DNA from: an uncultured Azospirillum sp.
Lineage (GTDB): Bacteria; Pseudomonadota; Alphaproteobacteria; RF32; CAG-239
Length of the DNA: 13,512 nt
Assembly (NCBI GenBank): GCA_900542055.1
Contig: UQMA01000035.1
Location: 1-13,512, forward strand
Direction of reading: 5' to 3'
The notes under the pieces were generated by a model. That model saw only the letters and a list, made by a program, of their open reading frames with translations. It searched no databases and was not told the origin of the DNA. Below, in pieces: positions 8,801 to 13,512 of this stretch. Position numbers and translations under genes: made by a program. The first letter of the stretch is position 1; each line of letters begins with the position of its first letter.

Positions 8801-9230
8801 CGGCCAGCAGCCAACTGCCGAAATAGCTTAAAATAATAACGGCATTATCGGGATTCCCCAAAACATTTACAGTAATCCAAAAAGGAAATGTTAAAATCAA
8901 AGCTATCAAAACAAAAATCCATGACGCTAAAAACTTTCCCCAAACCAGAGTTGCAATACTTACCGGCATGGTCACAATCTGTATCACTGTTTTATTGCGG
9001 AATTCTTCCGCCCATAAACGCATTGAAATTCCGGGGATAAAAAGCAAATAAAGCCATGGTTCAAAACCAAACATAGACGTCAAATCGGCAATAGAACGCT
9101 CGATAAAATTACCAAAATAAATAGCAAAAGAGGCATTCAAAACCAAAAACGCCACTAAATAAACATATGCCAAAGGAGAAATAAAATAACGCAGCAATTC
9201 GTTCTTGGTTACCGCCCAAAGTTTTTTCAT
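5772..9230 (-). CDS. Fused ABC-2 permease / GldG-like / DUF4340 membrane protein
   Basis: One uninterrupted 1152-residue frame joining three parts that are commonly separate genes. Residues 1-245 are an ABC-2 type permease (GldF-like) with about six membrane helices. Residues 255-836 are GldG-like: a membrane helix at 256-272, a long periplasmic region with a typical start (YDFTEEKIYTLTSSSKKIL), a likely coiled coil near 735-800, and a closing helix at 812-836. After a short basic cytoplasmic linker, a third part has a helix at 857-873 and a DUF4340-like periplasmic domain (880-1150). The predicted topology is consistent throughout. It would work with the ATPase encoded just upstream; the two genes overlap by ATGA. 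A strong AAGGAG lies about eight bases before the ATG. Cargo is unknown; in Bacteroidetes GldA/F/G is linked to gliding, but that role cannot be transferred here. Confidence 0.85.
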   Translation of the reverse strand: MKKLWAVTKNELLRYFISPLAYVYLVAFLVLNASFAIYFGNFIERSIADLTSMFGFEPWLYLLFIPGISMRLWAEEFRNKTVIQIVTMPVSIATLVWGKFLASWIFVLIALILTFPFWITVNVLGNPDNAVIILSYFGSWLLAGCMLAISQTMSALTKNQVVALVLSVVANFLFFVSGIEYVLGFFRLIAPAVIVDMIASFSFLTHFGQITSGLLEARYLVFACSVIVLFNLFTILIVSFKTSGTSKWLKSTQSGYYAVVFVLLLFGFMGLNLLANSFLRTQQYDFTEEKIYTLTSSSKKILSRIPEKIVAKFYYSPILGQRNPEIRMMYDRIRLLLQRFQNLQPDKFSYRIYNPEPLSESEDAAIAYGLQPLPLVDLNQNGFMGIVFSDATDKTEVMPFFPVERQAFLEQDMIENIYRLLHSRKTIGILTSLPVMETNQDYGYISPQWNIITEINRFYDIKEISKPEDLPEVDVLLMIHPQNLSDEMVNEIKRYSKHGGKVLVLADTAAESPRIFSTRNIEFYPSDFKGLDKFWGFRMYNEFVVADLDNSITVDATKNYSVNPIFTQDVVQFVLPSKSMNPNFDITKNLQSVLFASVSLLVPDGFNSNFIPLMIGTPSSGLLPSSVVYDGIEPNRLLNMFKPDDNMKVLAALLKSKNKYLPFEVIVVADTDFIYDSFWSKNQTILENNYFIPVYDNGNFVLNALDYLSGDTDLIALRGRMQKIRLFEGLESMRKQNLRDFQIKEHEIFNRINQTKKALNEITAKRDFEGRDSFTADELALIAGTRQTLQKLLSELSAIRTGMHHNLDRMALWIKIVNIALVPTAILLTLALFGIFYKRKKQSAVFCFKINREFKWIGLAAVLLIIAGILSVYFSSRGDWTEFENKKVFSDLTPKLSDITQITLSSQGKKLEFYFDGNDWKLKGYPCLTVYQERIRKFLATVGEMTYYEKKSDRLENLAAFGLKPKDNDLSEGTKVVLKEKDGSVAEFLLGKYDIDIGRGGRAAYIRFENSFQVWMVRADFIDISLSPASWTYSYLWNLRFGRLSGFNKSNNLNRTTLLVKELLNTEFINQAEEDPKGNKVLKLQLHAEDDVEVGIDFTEKEGHIYAHYDFPEKFAQPHLQKFAATASKCYYQIELDRFKEIKNVIISAGQH

Positions 9231-9952
9231 GCTTTTTCTCCTTCTCCGCCGGTCAATTTAAAAAATGCTTCTTCAAGCGATGTACAGTTATTTTGGCTCA
9301 AAATTTCAGCAGGCCCGCCATCAGCAACAATTTCACCATGGTTAACCATAACAATGCGGCTGCAAACCGATTCCGCTTCATCCAGCAAATGAGTAGAAAT
9401 AACTATCGTTTTGTTTTTTCCCATGTTGCTTATTAAAGAGCGAATATGTTTTTTCTGATTTGGATCTAAACCGTCAGTCGGCTCATCAAGCAACAAAACA
9501 GGAGGATTCGATAAAATGCTTTGAGCAAATCCGACGCGCCGTTGATATCCTTTTGACAAAGTTTCCAATTTTTGCCCTGCCACGTTTTCAATATTTGAAA
9601 CATGCATGGCTTCATCGGCCGCGCTATGCTTGCAGCCTCGTAATTCTGCCATATAATACAAAAACTCTTTTACGGTTAAATCCGCGTATAACGGTGAGCC
9701 TTCCGGCAAAAAACCTATATGTTCTCGTCCCCATAAAGGGTTTTCTTTAATATTTTTACCGCAGACAAAAATTTCTCCGGATGTAGGCGACAGATACCCT
9801 GAAATCATATTCATCAAAGTTGATTTTCCTGCGCCGTTTGGTCCAAGAAGAGCCACAACTTCACCGCTTTCTGCTGAAAAACTTATATTTTTTACAGCTT
9901 CAATATTTCCATAATTTTTAAACAGATTTTCGGTTCTGATATATTCTTCCAT
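9227..9952 (-). CDS. ABC transporter ATP-binding protein, GldA/CcmA type
   Basis: A 241-residue ABC ATPase, probably a homodimer on the cytoplasmic face that drives the fused permease protein encoded next. Visible motifs are Walker A GPNGAGKST (37-45), signature LSKGYQRR (132-139), Walker B VLLLDEP (152-158) with D-loop GLDP, and the switch His188 in ISTH. The Q-loop region reads GFLPEGSPLY (80-89), the LPE variant typical of the GldA/NatA/CcmA export group. The tail after 215 is short. AAAGG lies about eight bases upstream of the ATG. The gene follows the rRNA methyltransferase gene by 19 bases and overlaps the fusion gene by four (ATGA), so the two ABC parts are surely made together. The transported substrate cannot be read from the sequence. 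Confidence 0.92.
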   Translation of the reverse strand: MEEYIRTENLFKNYGNIEAVKNISFSAESGEVVALLGPNGAGKSTLMNMISGYLSPTSGEIFVCGKNIKENPLWGREHIGFLPEGSPLYADLTVKEFLYYMAELRGCKHSAADEAMHVSNIENVAGQKLETLSKGYQRRVGFAQSILSNPPVLLLDEPTDGLDPNQKKHIRSLISNMGKNKTIVISTHLLDEAESVCSRIVMVNHGEIVADGGPAEILSQNNCTSLEEAFFKLTGGEGEKA

Positions 9953-9971
9953 ATTCAGGCCTTTTCATTTT

Positions 9972-10691
9972 TTATTTAGACAATTCATACAAAACAACTG
10001 CCGCCGCCGTTGAAACATTTAAACTTTCTACCCCTTCGGCTATGGGCAGGCGAACAGTTATATCACAGGATTCTTCTATCAATCTGCGCATACCTTTCCC
10101 TTCGCTTCCCATCACAACAGCCAATTTTCCTTTTTTATTCAATTTATCAATATTTGTTTGCGCATAACCATCCATTCCAACAATCCAAAAACCTGCTTTT
10201 TTAAGTTGTTCCAAAGCTCTGGACAAATTAGTAACTCTGCAAACCGGCATATTTTCAAATGTTCCGGCAGCAGCTTTAAGCATTGCGCCGCTTTCCTGCG
10301 GCGAGTTTTTATCCTGCACCATTAAAGCCAAACTGCCAAAAGCCGCACAAGAACGGATTATCGCTCCTATGTTTTGCGGATCGGTAACCTGATCAAGCAC
10401 CAACAAATAACAATTTTCTTTTTCTTCAGCTAAACTGCATATATCTTCAACATCAATACCAGGCAGTATTTCGGCTATTGCTGCAAATCCCTGATGTACA
10501 GCCTCGGCTGATAATATTTTATCCAATTCCCGACGCTCAACGATTGTAATTTTATTATCGGCAATTTTACCTTTTATCTCATTTATATTTTCTTTGATGC
10601 ACATAACTTTGCTGATTCGACGGTGCGGATTGGACAAAGCCGCCAAAACAGCGTGGCGACCGTAAATTGTTACTGTATTTTTACTAGGCAT
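9972..10691 (-). CDS. rlmB: TrmH-family 2'-O-methyltransferase, probable RlmB (23S rRNA Gm2251)
   Basis: A 239-residue SPOUT-class (TrmH/SpoU) methyltransferase. The N-terminal domain starts with TIYGRHAVLAAL (8-19), the substrate-binding domain typical of RlmB. The three SpoU motifs are intact: DQVTDPQNIGAIIRSCAAFG (100-119, with Asn107 and Arg113), VMGSEGKGM (193-201), and LPIAEGVESLNVSTA (215-229) at the knotted SAM site. RlmB methylates a guanosine of the 23S rRNA peptidyl-transferase loop using SAM; length and domain layout match. GGAG seven bases upstream supports the ATG at 10691. The start overlaps the end of the HAD phosphatase gene by eight bases, and the ABC ATPase gene follows after 19 bases. 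Paralogues act on tRNA or other rRNA sites, so the exact target is inferred. Confidence 0.88.
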   Translation of the reverse strand: MPSKNTVTIYGRHAVLAALSNPHRRISKVMCIKENINEIKGKIADNKITIVERRELDKILSAEAVHQGFAAIAEILPGIDVEDICSLAEEKENCYLLVLDQVTDPQNIGAIIRSCAAFGSLALMVQDKNSPQESGAMLKAAAGTFENMPVCRVTNLSRALEQLKKAGFWIVGMDGYAQTNIDKLNKKGKLAVVMGSEGKGMRRLIEESCDITVRLPIAEGVESLNVSTAAAVVLYELSK

Positions 10692-11325
10692 TATTTTTCT
10701 CCAAAATTTTTATTGCATCAAACAAACGGCAAACTTTATATTTAGGCTTTTCTCCTTTGTAAGTATTATTTCTGTCATAAATAATACAATCTGCTCCGCC
10801 TAAAGCTTTTGCGGTTTTAACGTCGGCAGCGCCGTCTCCGATAACAACAATTTCATTCACAGGCGGAATATTTCCGTCAAAAACAGCTGAACAAGCTACA
10901 GGATGCGGTTTGTCTTCAGCATATTCTCCGGCGGCTACAATTTTTTTAAAATATTCGGTAAAACCTAAAAATTTCAATTCAGCATAAATAAATTTTGTGG
11001 TTTTATTTGTAAATAAATAACAATTTATATTTCTATTTTTACAAAACTCCAATAAATCTTCAGCTTCAGGCTGCGGAACCAAATTCCGTGTATGATATTT
11101 TTCAATATATTCATAAAAAAATTTAGCAGCTTCCTGTTTTTTTTCACCAAAAAGATAACCCATTGTATCTTTATTTTGCAACGTTCCCGTTATTTTTCTG
11201 ATTTCATCATAAGAAATTTTGGGCTGTGACATTTTTTCAAAAGTATAGTCAAACGCCGCAGCAATAGCCGGATAAGTATCGGCCAAAGTTCCATCCCAAT
11301 CAAAAACCGCATATTTGTATGTCAC
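10684..11325 (-). CDS. HAD-superfamily phosphatase (phosphoglycolate phosphatase-like; possible MupP)
   Basis: A 213-residue HAD hydrolase with all four motifs: DWDGT (9-13, nucleophile Asp9 and acid Asp11), LFTNKT with Thr106, Lys139 in EDKPHP, and GDGAADV (163-169) with Asp164 and Asp168. A helical cap lies at about 18-85, as in Gph-type enzymes. The start is GTG at 11325, encoded by CAC on the plus strand; AGGGGA lies about eight bases upstream and an in-frame TAA closes the frame shortly before it, with no ATG between. It heads the five-gene leftward unit and overlaps rlmB by eight bases. The substrate is unknown. Gph-type (2-phosphoglycolate) is one option. Because it is divergent from an AmgK-MurU fusion gene, a MupP-like MurNAc-6-phosphate phosphatase is an attractive alternative, by inference only. 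Confidence 0.85.
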   Translation of the reverse strand: MTYKYAVFDWDGTLADTYPAIAAAFDYTFEKMSQPKISYDEIRKITGTLQNKDTMGYLFGEKKQEAAKFFYEYIEKYHTRNLVPQPEAEDLLEFCKNRNINCYLFTNKTTKFIYAELKFLGFTEYFKKIVAAGEYAEDKPHPVACSAVFDGNIPPVNEIVVIGDGAADVKTAKALGGADCIIYDRNNTYKGEKPKYKVCRLFDAIKILEKNNA

Positions 11326-11412
11326 TTTAATTCCCCTGAAGCTTTAATGATATTTTAAGCCTTCAAACTTATGCTGAATATGCAAATAATAACAGTTCAG
11401 GAACTTTGGTCA

Positions 11413-13119
11413 ATGGAAAATCTCAAACGCATCGAAAAATTAAAAAACTTTACCGCCGTTTACGCTCAAAATGACAATTTTGAACTGTTTCCGCTGGCTA
11501 CTGATGCTTCTTCGCGAAAATATTACCGAGCCGTTTTTTCCAACCGTCCCAATATCGTGGTTATGGACGATGAAGGCTGCCGTTGTAAAACCCGTGAATT
11601 TGTCGAATTATCAAAATTTTTACGCCCTAAAGGGGTTTATGTTCCAAAAGTTCTCAAACAAGATATGGAAAACGGCATTCTGTTGCTGGAAGATCTCGGC
11701 AATGATACTATCAGTAAATTACTAACCGACAATAACGAAGAAAAACTTTATGCCATGTCAGGTGTAGCAATTGCCAAAGTTGCCGCAATAAAAGAACGCC
11801 CGCAATGCGTAAGCGATTTCAGTCAGGAAAAACTTCTTTCCGATATCAGGCTTTTCAGTGAATGGTATTTTCCGATGGCGGCGGGATATCCTTTGACTGA
11901 AAACGAAAAATCCGAATTTTTGGATATAATCAAACAACTTTCCGAAATGGCTTTCAAACTTCCAAACCGTCTGGTTTTGTGGGATTACCACATAGACAAC
12001 ATTATGCTGCCTTCTGACAGTGAAGAATGTGCCATAATCGACTTTCAGGATGCCATGTGGGGACCGATGGCTTATGACATTGTAAGTCTGTTGGCTGCCG
12101 ACCGCAGAACAGCATCACCCAAAACGATTTCTGTTGTCAAAGATTTGTTTTTCAGCACCTTGAAAGATATAAGCCGCGAAGATTTTGAAGATGCTTTTGC
12201 CTTTCTGTCAATGTTTCGACATATGCGGGTCTTAGGGCGTTTTACAACTTTAACCATGGTTAACAATAAAGAAAAATATCTAAAATATATTCCTCAAACA
12301 TGGAAAATGCTCGAAAACACTCTGGAATATCCAAAATTAAAGCCCATAAAACAATGGCTGGATTTGCATTTGCCGCCAAAAAAACGCAAACTGCCGCAAA
12401 GAAAGCCCATTTATCAAGCCATGGTTTTAGCTGCCGGCAGAGGTTCGCGCATGCAAAACATAACTGATACTTTGCCCAAACCTTTAGTAAAAGTCGGTGA
12501 AAAAACTTTAATAGACTATAATGTAGAACGCTTAAACGAAGCTGGAATAAAAAACATTGTGGTAAATTTATGCTATAAAGGCGAAATGATTCGCCGACAC
12601 CTTATCACAAACTATCCTGAACTAAAAATATTGTTCTCTGAAGAAATCAACGCTCTTGAAACCGGAGGAGGCATAAAAAAGGCTTTGCCTTTATTTGAGA
12701 ACGAAGCATTTTTTGTTTGCAACAGCGATGTTTTTTTTATTGATCACGGATACAAATCAGCCTTATGGCGCATGATGGACGCTTGGAATCCTCAAAAAAT
12801 CGATATTTTGCTTTTATTGCAGGACGTCAATACCGTTTGCGGCGATTGCAGCGGTGATTATCGTATAAATGCAAACGGAAAAATTGAACGTAATGAACTT
12901 AAACAATCCGATTATCCATACATGTTTACGGGAATTTCAATTGTCAGTAAAAAAATATTCTCAACAATAACAGCTGAAAAATTTTCGCTTCGTGACTTGT
13001 TTGATATCGCGCAAAAACAAAGCCGTCTCGGATTTATCATCAATCAAGCAGACTTCTTTCATATTGGAACTCCGACTGCTTTGGAAGCTGCAAAAACAAA
13101 AATTAGCATGTATAAATAA
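11413..13119 (+). CDS. Bifunctional AmgK-MurU: MurNAc/GlcNAc anomeric kinase fused to MurNAc-1-P uridylyltransferase
   Basis: A two-domain protein of 568 residues from this start. The N-terminal half is an APH-fold kinase like AmgK, which makes MurNAc-alpha-1-phosphate: ATDASSRKYYR at about 29-39, catalytic loop WDYHIDN with Asp191 and Asn196, and metal site IDFQDAMWGP with Asp210. After a basic linker (about 320-332), the C-terminal 230 residues are a MurU-like nucleotidyltransferase: LAAGRGSRM (339-347), PKPL (355-358), ETGGGIKKAL (416-425) and metal-binding NSDVFF (437-442). Together they would turn MurNAc into UDP-MurNAc, bypassing de novo synthesis and fosfomycin-sensitive MurA. The start chosen has AGGAA nine bases upstream and fits AmgK length. 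The frame is also open to an ATG at 11371, which lacks a ribosome binding site. Fusion of the two enzymes is notable since they are usually neighbouring genes. Confidence 0.88.
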   Translation: MENLKRIEKLKNFTAVYAQNDNFELFPLATDASSRKYYRAVFSNRPNIVVMDDEGCRCKTREFVELSKFLRPKGVYVPKVLKQDMENGILLLEDLGNDTISKLLTDNNEEKLYAMSGVAIAKVAAIKERPQCVSDFSQEKLLSDIRLFSEWYFPMAAGYPLTENEKSEFLDIIKQLSEMAFKLPNRLVLWDYHIDNIMLPSDSEECAIIDFQDAMWGPMAYDIVSLLAADRRTASPKTISVVKDLFFSTLKDISREDFEDAFAFLSMFRHMRVLGRFTTLTMVNNKEKYLKYIPQTWKMLENTLEYPKLKPIKQWLDLHLPPKKRKLPQRKPIYQAMVLAAGRGSRMQNITDTLPKPLVKVGEKTLIDYNVERLNEAGIKNIVVNLCYKGEMIRRHLITNYPELKILFSEEINALETGGGIKKALPLFENEAFFVCNSDVFFIDHGYKSALWRMMDAWNPQKIDILLLLQDVNTVCGDCSGDYRINANGKIERNELKQSDYPYMFTGISIVSKKIFSTITAEKFSLRDLFDIAQKQSRLGFIINQADFFHIGTPTALEAAKTKISMYK

Positions 13120-13128
13120 AAAAAGTTA

Positions 13129-13155
13129 TTGACAATCGAAGCAAAATGCTATTAT
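13129..13155 (+). promoter_or_regulatory. Predicted promoter of the tRNA-Tyr / tRNA-Gly / tuf unit
   Basis: A perfect -35 box TTGACA (13129-13134) is followed after 15 bases by TATTAT (13150-13155). The spacer is short for sigma70, though alternative frames of the -10 at 16-17 bases are also AT-rich. It starts ten bases after the stop of the amgK-murU fusion gene and about 50 bases before tRNA-Tyr. A strong -35 is expected for stable RNA and EF-Tu expression. Confidence 0.6.
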
Positions 13156-13172
13156 TTGCTTTATGGAATTGC

Positions 13173-13191
13173 AAAAAGGAAAATCCTTTTT
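13173..13191 (+). repeat. Perfect inverted repeat / hairpin in the tRNA leader
   Basis: An eight-base arm AAAAAGGA, a three-base AAA loop and the matching TCCTTTTT form a perfect hairpin between the predicted promoter and tRNA-Tyr. It is mostly A-T and not followed by a T run beyond its own arm. It may help processing of the leader, or be a weak terminator for read-through from the upstream gene; it may also be chance in AT-rich DNA. Confidence 0.4.
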
Positions 13192-13213
13192 ATCCTCGTC
13201 TGAATTTAATTAT

Positions 13214-13299
13214 GGAGGGGTGGCAGAGCGGTCAAATGCAACGGACTGTAAATCCGTCGACTTTAGTCTACGAAAGTTCGAATCTTTCCCCCTCCACCA
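13214..13299 (+). tRNA. tRNA-Tyr (anticodon GUA)
   Basis: A class II tRNA with CCA encoded. The acceptor stem GGAGGGG (13214-13220) pairs perfectly with CCCCTCC (13289-13295); the discriminator is A13296. The anticodon stem ACGGA/TCCGT (13241-13245 / 13253-13257) holds the loop CTGTAAA with anticodon GTA at 13248-13250. A long variable arm (about 13258-13271), typical of bacterial tRNA-Tyr, is present. The T arm GAAAG/CTTTC encloses TTCGAAT. Confidence 0.97.
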
Positions 13300-13339
13300 T
13301 TTAAATTAAGGCAGAAACTTGAAGATAAGATTGGTTATT

Positions 13340-13413
13340 GCGGGTGTAGCTCAATGGTAGAGCAGAAGCCTTCCAAGCTTATGACGGGGGTTCGATTCCC
13401 CTCACCCGCTCCA
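13340..13413 (+). tRNA. tRNA-Gly (anticodon UCC)
   Basis: The acceptor stem GCGGGTG (13340-13346) pairs with CACCCGC (13403-13409), discriminator T13410, and CCA is encoded (13411-13413). The D stem is GCTC/GAGC. The anticodon loop CTTCCAA has anticodon TCC at 13372-13374. The T arm GGGGG/CCCCT encloses TTCGATT with one G-T pair. The outermost anticodon-stem pair is a G-A mismatch (13365 with 13381); the rest of the fold is normal. It lies 40 bases after tRNA-Tyr and 60 bases before tuf, so all three are probably one transcript. Confidence 0.97.
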
Positions 13414-13473
13414 TCCTCTCCCATTTTTCAAGATTTTTGATTTTAACGCAACAACAATTAGGAAACGAGAACA

Positions 13474-13512
13474 ATGGCAAAAGAGAAATTTGAGAGAACA
13501 AAGCCGCACTGC
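13474..13512 (+). CDS. tuf: Elongation factor Tu, N-terminal 13 codons (partial)
   Basis: The last 39 bases encode MAKEKFERTKPHC, the highly conserved start of bacterial EF-Tu, the GTPase that brings aminoacyl-tRNA to the ribosome. The gene runs beyond the window. AGGA at 13460-13463 lies about ten bases upstream of the ATG. Placement directly after tRNA-Tyr and tRNA-Gly recalls the tRNA-tufB transcription unit of enterobacteria, which also includes Tyr and Gly tRNAs, and suggests expression from the promoter before tRNA-Tyr. Confidence 0.95.
   Translation, partial: MAKEKFERTKPHC

Noticed and set aside
5772..9230. The 1152-residue frame as an assembly artefact joining separate genes
   Set aside because: No internal ribosome binding site with a start codon was noticed at the domain borders, linkers are short and natural, and topology is consistent through the joins. 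I cannot exclude it without reads.
11371..11412. Longer N-terminus for the AmgK-MurU fusion from an ATG at 11371 (or 11380)
   Set aside because: Neither ATG has a ribosome binding site, while AGGAA lies nine bases before the ATG at 11413 and the resulting N-terminus fits AmgK. The longer form is not excluded.
13173..13191. Rho-independent terminator for the amgK-murU gene
   Set aside because: The stem is nearly all A-T, lies downstream of the predicted tRNA promoter, and no separate T run follows.
13163..13309. Short open frame starting with ATGGAATTG and running through tRNA-Tyr
   Set aside because: It has no ribosome binding site and most of it is the tRNA-Tyr gene, so it is a chance frame.
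13214..13413. tRNA genes as an attachment site for an integrated element
   Set aside because: No integrase gene and no repeat of a tRNA 3' end elsewhere in the window was seen; the tRNAs lead directly into tuf, a conserved core arrangement.
1..13512. CRISPR array, insertion sequence or defence system
   Set aside because: No regularly spaced repeats, transposase, nuclease or other typical defence genes were recognised; all clear genes are metabolic, transport, envelope, regulatory or translation functions.

Overview
The window comes from an AT-rich, gene-dense Gram-negative chromosome, most likely a low-GC alphaproteobacterium. This is inferred from the protein families (AmgK/MurU-type cell-wall recycling enzymes, a MurC/Mpl-type ligase, an LdcA-type carboxypeptidase), good AGGA-type ribosome binding sites, encoded CCA ends, and a tRNA-Tyr / tRNA-Gly / tuf order. 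No mobile element, CRISPR array, integrase or phage gene is visible. No stretch over 300 bases lacks a gene; the largest gaps are about 90 to 130 bases.

Left part (1-4455): a TetR-type regulator, cut by the window edge, reads leftward. Divergent from it is a rightward three-gene unit: a secreted protein of unknown function, a MurC/Mpl-type Mur ligase, and an S66-family LD-carboxypeptidase coupled to the ligase by a TAATG overlap. The ligase and carboxypeptidase together suggest recycling of murein peptides: LdcA trims tetrapeptide to tripeptide and an Mpl-like ligase would reattach it to UDP-MurNAc. A perfect palindrome covers the -35 region of the regulator promoter and is a plausible operator. 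A membrane M50-type metalloprotease gene converges on, and overlaps, the carboxypeptidase gene.

Middle (4586-11325): a small acidic orphan protein reads rightward. Opposite to it is a tightly packed leftward five-gene unit. In transcription order it encodes a HAD phosphatase (GTG start), an RlmB/TrmH-type rRNA methyltransferase, a GldA-type ABC ATPase, a 1152-residue membrane protein and a FieF-like cation diffusion facilitator. The large protein joins an ABC-2 permease, a GldG-like part and a DUF4340 part in one reading frame, and is the most unusual single gene here. Neighbours overlap by 8, 4 and 29 bases or lie 19 bases apart.

Right part (11413-13512): a rightward AmgK-MurU fusion (sugar kinase plus nucleotidyltransferase) would convert MurNAc to UDP-MurNAc. 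It lies divergent from the HAD phosphatase, which could therefore be a MupP-like MurNAc-6-phosphate phosphatase. Then come a strong promoter, tRNA-Tyr(GUA), tRNA-Gly(UCC) and the first 13 codons of tuf (EF-Tu). Several steps of one theme, peptidoglycan recycling, thus occur at both ends of the window, with the fused ABC exporter-like system between them.
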